Shown in pieces: positions 24,893 to 34,141 of a stretch of 64,000 nucleotides of DNA. The notes beneath the pieces are model-generated. The model was not told the DNA's origin. It saw nothing but the letters and a program-made list of their open reading frames with translations, and ran no database searches. A program made the translations under genes and the position numbers. The number at the start of each line of letters is the position of its first letter. The first letter of the stretch is position 1. Origin of the DNA: Candidatus Hadersleviella danica (GTDB lineage: Bacteria > Chloroflexota > Anaerolineae > Promineifilales > Promineifilaceae); NCBI GenBank assembly GCA_016711405.1, contig JADJSZ010000109.1, positions 1-64,000 of the forward strand, given 5' to 3'.

Positions 24893-26200
24893 TTAATACC
24901 CCACCTTCCCCCACAGCACCAAATCCTCCCCAAAATGGCGTTGGTGCGCCCCCAACAAGCGCGGCAGATGGGGCAACGGCCGCCCCACGGCCGCCAATCC
25001 CCCCACCAACTGCATCCCCACCGTCAGCACCAGCCAATCGGCCAATTGCGCCGCCAAAAAAGAATGAATCACCTGCCCGCCCCCCTCCACCATCACCGTT
25101 TGAACCCCGTGGGCGGGCAATTCGGCCAACAAGTGCGGGAGCGACACGCGGCCGTCGGCCTCGGCGGGCAAACGCAACACCGTCGCCCCCGCCGCTTCCA
25201 GCGCCTTTTGCGCGGCGATGGGCGCAGTGGCCGTTGTGGCCACCAGCGGCGGCCGTGTGCTTTGCCACAACTTCGCCGTCAGCGGCAAGCGCAACTGGCT
25301 ATCCAGAATAATCGGCCGTGGATTCGCCCCCTCCACCAACCGCACCGTCAGGCTCGGGTCATCGGCCAGCACAGTGCCCAGCCCCACCAGCAAGCCATCG
25401 TGTTCAGCCCGCAATTGGTGCGTCATGCGCCACGCTTCCGCCCCGCTAATCGCCAACGGCCGCCCCGCTTGCTGGGCAATCGAGCCATCCAACGTCTGGG
25501 CGTAGCTCAGGGTGACGGCCGTGCGCCCTTGCACCAGCTTCAACCCCTGCACCACATCATGCACAGGGTTGGCCACGCGGGCGTGGCCGTTCACATACGG
25601 CACATGCTCCAAAGTCAGCAGGTGGCGCATCCGGGTCACTTTGGTCTGCAAGTAAAGGGCGTTATCGGCCGTGATATGTTGCGGCTGGAGCGGCTCACGG
25701 CCGTTAACCGGCATCCCCAACGCTTGCAAGCTCTCAATTTTGGCGGGGTTGTTGGTCAGCAAGCGCACCGAACGCACCCCGAGACCACGAAGCATTTCCA
25801 CGGCCGCCGAATAATCCCGCTCATCCTCGGCATGGCCAAGCATCAAATTGGCTTCCACCGTGTCATACCCCTCATCTTGCAAGTTATACGCCCGCAATTT
25901 GTCGCGCAGGCCAATCCCCCGCCCCTCTTGGCGCAAATACAGCACCACCCCTGCGCCTTCTTGGGCGATGAGGTGCAGGGCGCGTTGCAGTTGTTCGCCG
26001 CAATCACAACGCCGCGAGCCGAGAACATCCCCCGTAAAACATTCGGAGTGGACGCGGACAAGGACATTTTCGCGGCCGTCCACTTCCCCCGCGACAATGG
26101 CTAAATGTTCTTTGCCATCGGGGCTATCGTACAAACAAAGTGCAAATTCGCCCTCATCCGTAGGAATGCGGGCCGAGGTAAATAGAATGGGTAGAGACAT
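24893..26200 (-). CDS. ribA: Bifunctional GTP cyclohydrolase II / RibD C-terminal reductase
   Basis: 435 residues from ATG 26200. The longer frame to 26320 is repeat-derived. Residues 1-205 are GTP cyclohydrolase II: zinc ligands Cys54, Cys65 and Cys67 in ECFTGDVLGSRRCDCG, and the catalytic RQEGRGIGL motif. Residues 220-435 are the RibD_C-type pyrimidine reductase (SYAQTLDGSIAQQAGRPLAISG; VEGGGQVIHSFL). Together they would supply the committing step and the reduction step of riboflavin synthesis, without a deaminase domain. No other rib gene is in the window. Confidence 0.87.
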   Translation of the reverse strand: MSLPILFTSARIPTDEGEFALCLYDSPDGKEHLAIVAGEVDGRENVLVRVHSECFTGDVLGSRRCDCGEQLQRALHLIAQEGAGVVLYLRQEGRGIGLRDKLRAYNLQDEGYDTVEANLMLGHAEDERDYSAAVEMLRGLGVRSVRLLTNNPAKIESLQALGMPVNGREPLQPQHITADNALYLQTKVTRMRHLLTLEHVPYVNGHARVANPVHDVVQGLKLVQGRTAVTLSYAQTLDGSIAQQAGRPLAISGAEAWRMTHQLRAEHDGLLVGLGTVLADDPSLTVRLVEGANPRPIILDSQLRLPLTAKLWQSTRPPLVATTATAPIAAQKALEAAGATVLRLPAEADGRVSLPHLLAELPAHGVQTVMVEGGGQVIHSFLAAQLADWLVLTVGMQLVGGLAAVGRPLPHLPRLLGAHQRHFGEDLVLWGKVGY

Positions 26201-26273
26201 GAGACAATAAACAATGAGCAATGAACAAATGACGAGGGACAAATGGCAAGGGACAAATGACAAATGTCCCCTT
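26201..26273. repeat. Intergenic ACAAATG/CAATGAAC words
   Basis: Period-7 words (GGGACAAATGGCAAGGGACAAATG) fill the gap and extend the reading frame of the riboflavin gene upstream artificially. Confidence 0.55.
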
Positions 26274-27347
26274 TCAATCATCCACAATTTGTTGGCGAGT
26301 AAAGATAATGCCGATGACACGGTGGCGGATTTCGGCCGTGTGGATTTGTTCGCGGCCGTGGAGCTGGTCTACACTGCCATTATTATCACCGATTATATAA
26401 AAAGCGGCTTGTGGGCCACGGCCGATCAGCCGATGCAAACGGCCGACTTGGGGCGTGCCCCAATTCACAATATCCCCCACCACCAGCGGTTGTTTCGCTA
26501 TCGCCTCGGGGCTGATGCGCTCAAAGGGAAGCGCCGTCGTCGCATCCACAAACGGCTCCATCGAGTTGGTGTTGGCAATTGTGCGCCACACATCGCCATT
26601 GTAATCGCGCAACAGTTGCCGCAACAGCGCCCAATCGAGCCGCTTCTCCCCATTGCTCAGGCTGATGGCGGAGTGGGGGGTGGGCTTGTTGGCGGGCACC
26701 AGCGGGGCCAAGAGCGATTCGTGCCACGCATCCACTTGCACGGCCGCCTGATGGGGCTGGCGGGGCGGCACTTCATCGAGTAACACAGGCGAGCGGGTGT
26801 AAAACACGGCCGCCAACCGACTCTGCACAGCGGTGAGGGGCACAGCCAGCCCCGCATGGGTGTGAAAATGGTCGGCCGTGGGCTGGATGGCCGCCAGTTT
26901 GTGCAACACCATTTGCTCTTGCCAGCTAAACAAAATGACATCGCCCGCCACGAGTGGTTGGGCGGCGAGGGCGGCCGTGTCCAGCCGCTCGAACACCAGC
27001 ACCGCATCCGTGCCAATGAGCGGCTTGACCCATTCCGTATGACCTGCCGCCACATACACCTCGTACTGGGTTTGGGCAAAGCAGGTGCTGGCGATAATAA
27101 ACGCCTCGGTGAGCGACAGAGAAGAGCGAGCGGGGGGGCGGTGGGCTGGGTGGCGATGGGTTTGCAGGGCGGCCGTGGCCGTGGGGTAGGGGGTATGCAA
27201 ACTGGTCAGGCTCCAGCGGGGGCGGGGGGTATTGTCGTTGGCCAGTGGCCACCGCTCAAAGAAAAGGGTGCGGTGCTGGCGCACGGCCGTTTCGCTGAAC
27301 GGCACAGGCAACTTGTTTGTCGGCCACAGTTTGTGCCACCATGTCAT
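26274..27347 (-). CDS. S24/S26 signal-peptidase-fold protein with tandem domains
   Basis: 357 residues. The C-terminal half (about 245-350) has the S26-like block: NTNSMEPFV, with the serine of the SMxP motif; PLVVGDIVNWG; the LHRLIG motif in which His replaces the usual Lys, as in archaeal/ER-type signal peptidases; and FYIIGDNN. An earlier region (about 90-170) is arranged the same way (AAGHTEWVKPLIG, PLVAGDVILFSW, VLHKLAAI) but lacks the serine, so it looks like a degenerate duplicate. There is no obvious TM anchor. The function may be peptide processing or regulation; the inactive copy and missing anchor leave this open. Confidence 0.65.
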   Translation of the reverse strand: MTWWHKLWPTNKLPVPFSETAVRQHRTLFFERWPLANDNTPRPRWSLTSLHTPYPTATAALQTHRHPAHRPPARSSLSLTEAFIIASTCFAQTQYEVYVAAGHTEWVKPLIGTDAVLVFERLDTAALAAQPLVAGDVILFSWQEQMVLHKLAAIQPTADHFHTHAGLAVPLTAVQSRLAAVFYTRSPVLLDEVPPRQPHQAAVQVDAWHESLLAPLVPANKPTPHSAISLSNGEKRLDWALLRQLLRDYNGDVWRTIANTNSMEPFVDATTALPFERISPEAIAKQPLVVGDIVNWGTPQVGRLHRLIGRGPQAAFYIIGDNNGSVDQLHGREQIHTAEIRHRVIGIIFTRQQIVDD

Positions 27348-27438
27348 ACAATTCCAAGGGGATAATAGTATATTCGTCTATTGGTGTATGAGTGTTCAGC
27401 CATAAACCAATAGACAAATATACCAGTAAACTTTTGTT
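27348..27438. repeat. Intergenic hairpin of TATTGGT/ACCAATA words
   Basis: TCTATTGGTGTATGAGTG faces ACCAATAGACAAATATACC, the same family as at 16390-16474. Confidence 0.6.
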
Positions 27439-27936
27439 TCACCACCACCACGAATCCGCTTCCCCTTTGAAAGGGCCGCAAATATCTTGGGTGATCCAGC
27501 CGCCGTAAAAGCCGCCCGGCTGGGGAACCACCAACTCGCCAGCCACATAGCAAGCATCCATGTGTTGGGCATAAAAGCAAAGGTAATCTTTGATGGCGGC
27601 GTAGGCGGGGTTGGGGGTGGCGTAAAACCACGCCACGTTTTCGGCCGTTTTCCCATCCACTTCGATGCTGTAATAGCCCGCTTGCCCCTTCCATTCGCAA
27701 ATCGAGTTTTGGGTGGTGCGGCGCAAAAATTGCATCTGCACATCGGCAGGGGGAATGTAATAGGTGGGGGGATGGCTCGTCTCGAGGAAGCGATAGCCAC
27801 GGTTGGTGTCGGCTATCGTTTGGCCGTTGAACACAATTTGGAGCCGTTTCGAAGTGGGTTCCAAGCGGGGCGGCCGTGGGTAATCCCACACCGATTCTTG
27901 GCCGGGTGCGGGGGGAAGGCGGTGAGAGTGAGGCAT
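27439..27936 (-). CDS. DUF427-family protein
   Basis: 165 residues. The domain features are a tyrosine/histidine-rich middle (LETSHPPTYYIPPADV), CEWKGQAGYYSIEV, and the ending YPE-type region replaced by QPGGFYGGWITQDICGPFKG. The family is uncharacterised, beta-rich and widespread in actinobacteria, Chloroflexi and proteobacteria. The last residues (SWWW) derive from a CCACCACCA stretch ahead of the stop. No pathway is implied by the neighbours. Confidence 0.75.
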   Translation of the reverse strand: MPHSHRLPPAPGQESVWDYPRPPRLEPTSKRLQIVFNGQTIADTNRGYRFLETSHPPTYYIPPADVQMQFLRRTTQNSICEWKGQAGYYSIEVDGKTAENVAWFYATPNPAYAAIKDYLCFYAQHMDACYVAGELVVPQPGGFYGGWITQDICGPFKGEADSWWW

Positions 27937-28001
27937 GGGCGTGCTGAGTGCTGAGTCGAAAGTATTGCTTACAGCTTACGGCTTACGGCTTACAGCCTCT
28001 T

Positions 28002-29261
28002 TTACATCCACAATAGCGTATACGCCTCTAAAAAGCGGGCAAAGAGGGGGCGCAGGTGCGGCCGTAGGGCAATGAGCGGGCTGTGGGCTGTGTGGGCTAA
28101 TTCCTCCTCACCCATGTTTTCGAGAATTTCCCATGTGTGTCGGCCGTTGGGCAACTCCGCAAACCAATCGGAGATGAGCGGCAACCATGTGGTGAGGGTG
28201 TAGAGGCAACGGGCGGCGGGCAGAGCATGGCGGCGCAGGGCGCGGGCATTGTACTCTTCGGCGGGCAGTTGTTGAGCCAACTTCAGAAAATAAGTGTCTA
28301 TCAATGTCTCTTCGACAATGGGCCACTCTTGGTAAAAATAGTACGGCCGCTTGTCTCGTTCATTGACACTGGTGCAATTGACGAAGAAATCTTCGAGAAC
28401 GTAGACCAAATCGCACACGCTGGGGCCGAGGGTGGCGTGTTGCCAGCCGAGCAGGTTGTATTCGTCAAAGAGGGAGATGCGCCAATTTTCGACGGCCGGG
28501 CGGCCGTGCAAGAGTGTAAACGGCACTTCGCGCAACGGCTTCAGCATCAAATCGGGCTGTTCGAGGAGCGCGTCAAACGCATCAAGGTGTTTGGTGGTGA
28601 GCACCCCCGGCCAGCCGCCCATGCCACGCAAAATTTGCAACCCCACCGTAGCCCGCTTCAGGGCAGGGGCTTGGGTTCCCACTTGGCGCAAATCGAAGCT
28701 GAGGTAGCTGGCGGGCAGGGCACGGCCGCTCCGGGAGCGGGTTTGGCGGCGGTAAATGGCGCGAACTTTGTCTGCCAAGGAGCCGGGGGCAGGGGTGGTA
28801 TCGGCCGTGCGCCCTGTGCGCCCAATGTAGGCGGGCAGTTGTTCGCTGGTTGGCTCTTGCCCCCAAAAAGTGCTGTGCATGATGGCCAACTGTTCGACCA
28901 ATTTTTCCACGTCCCGCATTGTCCATGTATTGGCGGGGTGGTCTTCGGCCGTGTCGTCCAGCACCATCCAACCCACATTGCCCAGCAATTCGCTGTACCA
29001 ACAGCGGGGCAAAAGCTGGTCAAGGTGGGGGGCGTAGTCGTTGTAAACGTGGTATTCGGCGGGGGTGCTCTCTTGCCCGAGTAGGGTGATGGGTTCGGGG
29101 TGGCCAGCCAACGTAATCCAGTAGCGGGTGGTCTGCTGGTTCAGTGGCTCGGCCGCCACGGCCGTGACCTGCACGGCCGCCATCTCTGCATCTTGACGAA
29201 GGAGATAGGCCCATGCTTCTAAATTGAGGCGTTGTAACTGTTGCGTATCCACGCTGGTCAT
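28002..29261 (-). CDS. Aminoglycoside-phosphotransferase-fold protein, probably catalytically altered
   Basis: 419 residues. The C-lobe pattern of the APH family is visible: LLHGRPAVENWRISLFDEYN, then LLGWQHATLGPSVCDLVYVL. The usual HGDxxxxN catalytic loop reads HGRPAVEN, so the catalytic Asp is Arg. The usual I-D-[WF]-[DE] metal motif reads LGWQ, which lacks an acid. Both substitutions suggest a pseudokinase or a very divergent enzyme. No frameshift explains them. The N-lobe (1-110) is regular (WITLAGHPEPITLLGQE). Neighbours do not indicate a substrate. Confidence 0.7.
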   Translation of the reverse strand: MTSVDTQQLQRLNLEAWAYLLRQDAEMAAVQVTAVAAEPLNQQTTRYWITLAGHPEPITLLGQESTPAEYHVYNDYAPHLDQLLPRCWYSELLGNVGWMVLDDTAEDHPANTWTMRDVEKLVEQLAIMHSTFWGQEPTSEQLPAYIGRTGRTADTTPAPGSLADKVRAIYRRQTRSRSGRALPASYLSFDLRQVGTQAPALKRATVGLQILRGMGGWPGVLTTKHLDAFDALLEQPDLMLKPLREVPFTLLHGRPAVENWRISLFDEYNLLGWQHATLGPSVCDLVYVLEDFFVNCTSVNERDKRPYYFYQEWPIVEETLIDTYFLKLAQQLPAEEYNARALRRHALPAARCLYTLTTWLPLISDWFAELPNGRHTWEILENMGEEELAHTAHSPLIALRPHLRPLFARFLEAYTLLWM

Positions 29262-29459
29262 TGTAATAGGTTGCGCCCCAAAGGTAAAGCAACGGCCGTG
29301 AGGGTTAGCTTGTTGTTAATGGGTGTGTTTCATTTGAGTGGCGAATCCTTTATGGGGCAATCTTTTTTAGACACGAATTCCACAAATTTCACGAATTGGT
29401 CTCGAAAAATCGGGTAATTGTGTCCAAATTCTTACCTGTTCCACCGAGATGAAGACACC
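29262..29459. other. Intergenic region without genes
   Basis: Contains a short inverted pair (CACGAATTCCACAAATTTCACGAATT) around 29372-29397, resembling other widespread intergenic words. No RNA gene or coding sequence was seen. Confidence 0.4.
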
Positions 29460-29876
29460 TTATTTTTTGGCCAATAAATCCCGTATCTCGGTCAGGAGTT
29501 TCTCCTCGGCCGAGGGTTCGGGTGGGGCGCCTGGCACGGCGGGGGCTGGCTTCTGCATCTTGTTAATTTGGCGCACAATCATAAAGATGGTGAAGGCAAT
29601 GACGAGGAAATTGATGACGGCGTTGATGAACAAGCCATAATTCAACGTGGCCGCGCCTGCTTCTTGAGCGGCCGCCAGCGTCGCATAATCGCCCCCATCG
29701 AGCGCAATAAACAGGTTGCTGAAATCTATGCCACCTGTCAAGATGCTCAAAATGGGCATCAAAATATCGTCTACCAACGATTTGACAATCGCACCAAACG
29801 CCCCGCCGAGAATGACTGCCACGGCCAAATCCATGACATTGCCTCGTTTTACAAAATCACCAAATTCTTTCAACAT
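29460..29876 (-). CDS. mscL: Large-conductance mechanosensitive channel MscL
   Basis: 138 residues from ATG 29876; ribosome-binding site CTAGGAGAAAAATC. Two TM helices: the first (about 17-45; VMDLAVAVILGGAFGAIVKSL) carries the pore-lining Gly/Ala pattern, and the second is at about 78-104 (YGLFINAVINFLVIAFTIFM). A charged C-terminal bundle helix ends in EEKLLTEIRDLLAKK. The periplasmic loop (IDFSNLFIALDGG...) is of normal length. MscL opens under membrane tension and protects against osmotic downshock. Confidence 0.93.
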   Translation of the reverse strand: MLKEFGDFVKRGNVMDLAVAVILGGAFGAIVKSLVDDILMPILSILTGGIDFSNLFIALDGGDYATLAAAQEAGAATLNYGLFINAVINFLVIAFTIFMIVRQINKMQKPAPAVPGAPPEPSAEEKLLTEIRDLLAKK

Positions 29877-30126
29877 GATTTTTCTCCTAGTAAATGGTTG
29901 ATTGTTGCACCTATTCAATAGCGGAGATGAGATAGAGGGAAGGCATGGTTCTAGTTTTCGCAAAGAGCGTCTCTTACAAATCTGGGCTTGGGACGCTGTG
30001 ACCTACTCCCTTGTCCCGAGTCCCTTGTCGAAATTGTAAAGATAGCTTGAACCATGTCGAGGGAAGCAGGGTCGTTCAGCGAATGAAGAAAGCCTCTATC
30101 TCTATCTCTACCCTCTATCTAAATCG
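29877..30126. repeat. Intergenic hairpin of AGATAGAGG words
   Basis: GAGATGAGATAGAGGGA at about 29925 faces CCTCTATCTCTATCTCTACC at 30094-30117. The middle holds inexact inverted words, for example TCTTACAAATCTGGG. No gene was found. Confidence 0.6.
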
Positions 30127-31691
30127 TTACGATTTGCTCGTTTTCATAATAGCATACTCCATGCTATCCACGAGCGCATACCAACTTGCCTCAATGATGT
30201 TCGTGCTGGCTCCCACCGTGCTCCACGTTTCGTTGCCCATACGCGTGTCAATCAGCACGCGGGTGGTCGCGGCCGTGGCATTGTCCCCATCCAAGATGCG
30301 CACCTTGTAATCGGCCAATTTCACGGCCGACAACGCGGGGTACACATCCAGCAACGCCTTCCGCAACGCCTTGTCCAGCGCATTAACAGGGCCGTTACCA
30401 CTGGCGACCGTATGCATGATTTTCGGCCCCACGCGCACCTTCACCGTCGCCTCGACCACGATGCGGCCGTTGCCCCGCCGTTGCATCATAATCCACATAT
30501 CCTGCAACTCAAAGGCGGGCACATAGGCGGGATTGGCTCGCCTGAGCATCAGTTCCACCGATGCTTCCGCGCTCTCAAAGGTGAACCCCTGCGCCTCCAG
30601 CTCTTTGATGCGTTGCAGAACCTCGGCCGTCTGTTTGCCCGTCACCCCCACCCCAAACTCCTGCGCCTTGTCCACCAAATTGCCCCGCCCCGAAAGCTCC
30701 GAAACGACGGTGCGCCGTTCGTTGCCCACCAAAATCGGATCAATGTGCTGGTAGCTGGCTTCGTTTTTGAGCATCGCCGCCACATGGATGCCCCCCTTGT
30801 GGGCAAAGGCGCTCGCCCCCACATAGGGCCAGTGGTCGTCGTGGACCAAGTTGGCGATTTCAGAGACGTAGCGGGAGAGTTCGCGCAGTTTGGCCAGATT
30901 TTCGGCCGTCACACACTCAAACCCCATCTTCAACTGCAAATCGGGGATGACAGCGCACAAGTTGGCGTTGGCCACCCGCTCCCCATAGCCGTTGATGGTT
31001 CCTTGGACTTGGCGTGCGCCTGCCCGCACGGCCGCCAATGTATTCGCCACCCCACAGCCGCTGTCGTCGTGGGTGTGGATGCCGATGGGGGTGTTACCCA
31101 GCTTTTGGCGCACCTCGCCCACAATTTGCTCCACTTCCCACGGCAGGGAACCGCCATTGGTGTCGCACAAAACCACGGCCGAGGCTCCCGAGAGCGCGGC
31201 CGTTTGCACCGTGGCCAGCGCATATTCGGGGTTGGCCTTGTAGCCATCAAAAAAGTGTTCCGCGTCGTAGATGACTTCTCGCCCTCGGCCGTGGCAATAG
31301 GCCACGCTATCCCCAATCATGGCCAAGTTTTCCTCGTGCGTCGTCTCCAGCACATCGGTGACGTGCAAATCCCAGCTTTTGCCCACGATGGTCACGACAG
31401 GGGTTTGGGCATCGAGCAGGGCGCGAATGTTGGGGTCGGTGGCGCAGTCGCTCTCTTTGCGGCGGGTGCTTCCAAAAGCGGCAATTTTGGCCTGTTTCAG
31501 CCCCAAGCTGGGCGCACGGCGAAAAAACTCCACATCTTTGGGATTAGAACCCGGCCACCCCCCTCAATGTAATGCACCCCAAACTCGTCCAGCTTGCGGG
31601 CAATCTTGAGCTTGTCCTCAAGCGAGAGTGAAATCCCCTCCCGCTGGGTGCCATCTCGGAGGGTGGTATCGTAAATGAAAACTTGTGCCAT
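30127..31691 (-). CDS. cimA: (R)-citramalate synthase CimA (one frameshift)
   Basis: N-terminal frame 31497-31691 (MAQVFIYDTTLRDGTQREG) joins the main frame 30127-31533 across a G5 run near 31556, giving about 520 residues. The TIM-barrel DRE-TIM motif is DTTLRDGTQ; the HxH metal motif is GIHTHDDSG; and GASAFAHKGGIHV follows. A C-terminal LeuA-type regulatory domain lies at about 395-520. The length and the GNGPVNALDKAL allosteric-type segment are as in the CimA family. It condenses pyruvate and acetyl-CoA to citramalate, giving 2-oxobutyrate for isoleucine. It follows leuD in the cluster, in the place often occupied by leuB. Confidence 0.88.
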
Positions 31692-32067
31692 AATGTTCGT
31701 AGTAACGGCTTCAGCCGGGGCAATAACGGCTTTGCCGTCCGTTCGTCAGTGGCGGCAAGCCGTGATTTGCAACCATGAACCAGGTGCGGTCCGAAACGCT
31801 TCGGTCCTTGAGGCGGCCGTCCCTGCTGTTCCCTGAGTTGGTATCCCCGCTTGCAACACGCCACCACCACCGACTGCCCATGGACTGTTTCGAGGACAGA
31901 GGCCGTGACATCCTCTTTGGGAAGAGCTAGACGAACTCATCCCCCCATCGCCCAGTGGGAGTCCCCAGCGAGAATCCGCCCGTTCCTTCGAGCGATGGTT
32001 AGCCAAACGAGATACCGCCTAGAAAGCAGAGCCCATCTTGAAGATCCCACTTTTTAGGCCAACGTAT
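31692..32067. other. 376-bp gap between leuD and cimA, unexplained
   Basis: Unlike other gaps in the window, this one is GC-rich and lacks tandem words apart from a GGCTTCAGCCGG palindrome near 31708. It has several inverted pairs, such as GGTCCGAAACGCTTCGGTCC at 31788-31807. It could be a leader of cimA or a remnant of a mobile element. No T-box, tRNA or other known RNA could be recognised. Confidence 0.35.
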
Positions 32068-32661
32068 TCACCGGGCGGGGTGTGCCGCCTCATACGCCTC
32101 CGTAGCTATTTGTTGTTTAACCAAATAACCAAGCTGGTCAATGCCTTCTAGGAGACAGGTTTTGTTGAAGCTGTCTATCGGGAAGGAGACGGCACGGCCG
32201 TCGGGCAGTTGCACCGTTTGGCTGGCCAAATCAATGTGCAAAGTCAGAGAGGGGTCTTCGGCCGCCAAACTCAACAGTTGCTGGTGCGTTTCCTCATCCA
32301 CTGCCACCGTCAGCAGGCCGTTTTTATACGCATTGTTGCGAAAAATATCGGCAAACGATGTGCTGATAATCGCCCGAAAGCCGTAATCCATCAGTGCCCA
32401 CGGCGCATGTTCCCGGCTGGAGCCACAGCCAAAGTTATCCCCCGCAATCAGGATTTGCACCCCTTTGGCGGTGGGCTGGTTCAACACAAAGTCGGGGTTT
32501 GGCGAGCCATCTTCTAAATAACGCCAATCAAAAAACAAATTATCCCCCAGCCCCAACTTGCTAATCGTCTTCAGAAAGCGGGCAGGGATAATCTGGTCGG
32601 TATCAATATCGGTGGTGTCAATCGTCACCACGGTGCTGGAGAGAGTTGTGAAGGGTTCCAT
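32068..32661 (-). CDS. leuD: 3-isopropylmalate dehydratase small subunit
   Basis: 197 residues. Characteristic motifs: DTDQIIPARFLKT (19-31) and GDNFGCGSSREHAPWAL (73-89). It forms the aconitase swivel domain partner of LeuC, interconverting 2- and 3-isopropylmalate, and may also serve citramalate from the adjacent CimA. It follows leuC by 76 bp, with a tandem-word hairpin between. Confidence 0.94.
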   Translation of the reverse strand: MEPFTTLSSTVVTIDTTDIDTDQIIPARFLKTISKLGLGDNLFFDWRYLEDGSPNPDFVLNQPTAKGVQILIAGDNFGCGSSREHAPWALMDYGFRAIISTSFADIFRNNAYKNGLLTVAVDEETHQQLLSLAAEDPSLTLHIDLASQTVQLPDGRAVSFPIDSFNKTCLLEGIDQLGYLVKQQIATEAYEAAHPAR

Positions 32662-32737
32662 AAAAAGTGGTTAGTGGTTAGTGGCAAGTGGTTAGTGGGT
32701 GCGGCACTCGCCACTAACCACTCGCCACTAACCACTG
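32662..32737. repeat. Heptamer hairpin AGTGGTT/AACCACT
   Basis: AGTGGTTAGTGGCAAGTGG on the left is complemented by CCACTAACCACTCGCCACT on the right around a GCGGCA loop, so almost the whole gap is one stem-loop. Confidence 0.85.
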
Positions 32738-34141
32738 TTATTGTAGCGTGCGAATGTCCGTCACCTGCCCCGTGAGGGCAGAGGCGGCGGCCGTGAGGGG
32801 GCTGGCGAGGAAGGTACGGCCGCCTTTGCCTTGCCGCCCTTCAAAATTGCGGTTACTGGTGCTGATGGCGTATTGGCCGGGGGCGAGTTGGTCGCCATTC
32901 ATGGCGATGCACATCGAACACCCCGCTTCCCGCCACTCCGCGCCCGCTTCGCGGAAGATGTGGTCTAACCCTTCCATTTCCGCTTGCTTCTTCACTTGTT
33001 GCGAGCCGGGCACGACCATCACCCGCACCCCCTCGGCCACTTGGCGCCCTTTGAGAACCTCGGCCGCCAGCCGCAAATCGGAAATGCGCGAGTTGGTGCA
33101 ACTGCCGATAAAGACGACATCGAGGGCTTGGCCGAGCAATGGTTGACCCGGTTGCAAGCCCATGTAGGTGAGTGCTTTGTCGAGCGTAGCGCGTTCGCCG
33201 TAGGGCACATGGTCGGGGTCGGGGATACGGCCGTCAATGGCCATGCCCATGCCGGGGTTCGTGCCGTAGGTAATCATGGGGGTCAGCGTGCTGGCATCCA
33301 GCTCCAACACCTTGTCATAGACTGCGCCCTCGTCGCTGGCCAACTGTTGCCACTTGGCCACGGCCGCATCCCAATCGGCCCCTTGCGGCGCGGCGGGTCG
33401 CCCTTTCAGGTAGGCGAAGGTCGTCTCGTCGGGCGCGATCATGCCGGCCCTGGCACCGCCCTCGATGCTCATGTTGCAGATGGTCATGCGCTCTTCCATG
33501 CTCAGGGCGCGGATGGCCTCGCCCGTGTATTCGAAGACGTAGCCCGTGCCACCCGCCACCCCGTTTTGGGCGATGACGGCCAAGATGATGTCTTTGGCGG
33601 ACACGCCGGGTTGGAGTCGGCCGTTGACCCGAATCTCAAACGTTTTGGCTTTGCGCTGGAGCAACGTTTGGGTGGCCAGCACATGCTCAACTTCGCTCGT
33701 GCCAATCCCAAAAGCCAACGCCCCAAATGCGCCATGCGTAGAGGTGTGGCTATCGCCGCACACCACGGTCATGCCCGGCTGGGTGAAGCCGTTTTCGGGG
33801 CCAATGACGTGGACGATGCCCCGGTTGGGGCTGTCCATGCCGTAGAGTTTGATGCCGAAATCGCGGCAGTTTTGCTCCATTTGGCGGATTTGGTTGGCCG
33901 CAATGGCATCGGCGATGGGCACATGGAGCGGGGTGGTGGGGATGCTGTGGTCCATGGTGGCCAAAGTCTGGCTCGGCCGTCGCACCGTCAGCCCCTTATT
34001 GCGCAATCCCTGAAACGCCTGTGGCGAAGTCACCTCGTGGACGAGGTGCAAGTCAATGTACAAGATGGCTGGGCTGTCCCCCTCGGGCACAACCAAATGC
34101 TCATCCCAAATTTTGTCGTAAAGTGTGCGTGGTGTGGTCAT
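32738..34141 (-). CDS. leuC: 3-isopropylmalate dehydratase large subunit
   Basis: 467 residues. Aconitase fold with the [4Fe-4S] ligands in GSCTNSR (near 350) and GCSMCIAMN (near 412-420), and CGDSHTSTHGAFGALAFGIG near 132-151. Length is usual for bacterial LeuC. It works with the next gene, leuD. Confidence 0.95.
   Translation of the reverse strand: MTTPRTLYDKIWDEHLVVPEGDSPAILYIDLHLVHEVTSPQAFQGLRNKGLTVRRPSQTLATMDHSIPTTPLHVPIADAIAANQIRQMEQNCRDFGIKLYGMDSPNRGIVHVIGPENGFTQPGMTVVCGDSHTSTHGAFGALAFGIGTSEVEHVLATQTLLQRKAKTFEIRVNGRLQPGVSAKDIILAVIAQNGVAGGTGYVFEYTGEAIRALSMEERMTICNMSIEGGARAGMIAPDETTFAYLKGRPAAPQGADWDAAVAKWQQLASDEGAVYDKVLELDASTLTPMITYGTNPGMGMAIDGRIPDPDHVPYGERATLDKALTYMGLQPGQPLLGQALDVVFIGSCTNSRISDLRLAAEVLKGRQVAEGVRVMVVPGSQQVKKQAEMEGLDHIFREAGAEWREAGCSMCIAMNGDQLAPGQYAISTSNRNFEGRQGKGGRTFLASPLTAAASALTGQVTDIRTLQ

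Noticed and set aside
26201..26320. 40-residue N-terminal extension of the RibA fusion
   Set aside because: It consists of repeat words (ACAAATG) and precedes the usual GTP cyclohydrolase II start.
30412..31572. 386-residue plus-strand ORF opposite cimA
   Set aside because: Shadow of cimA with a His/Gly/Arg-rich, domain-free translation.
31692..32067. T-box or tRNA in the leader of cimA
   Set aside because: No T-box consensus or tRNA acceptor/T-loop pattern could be found on either strand.
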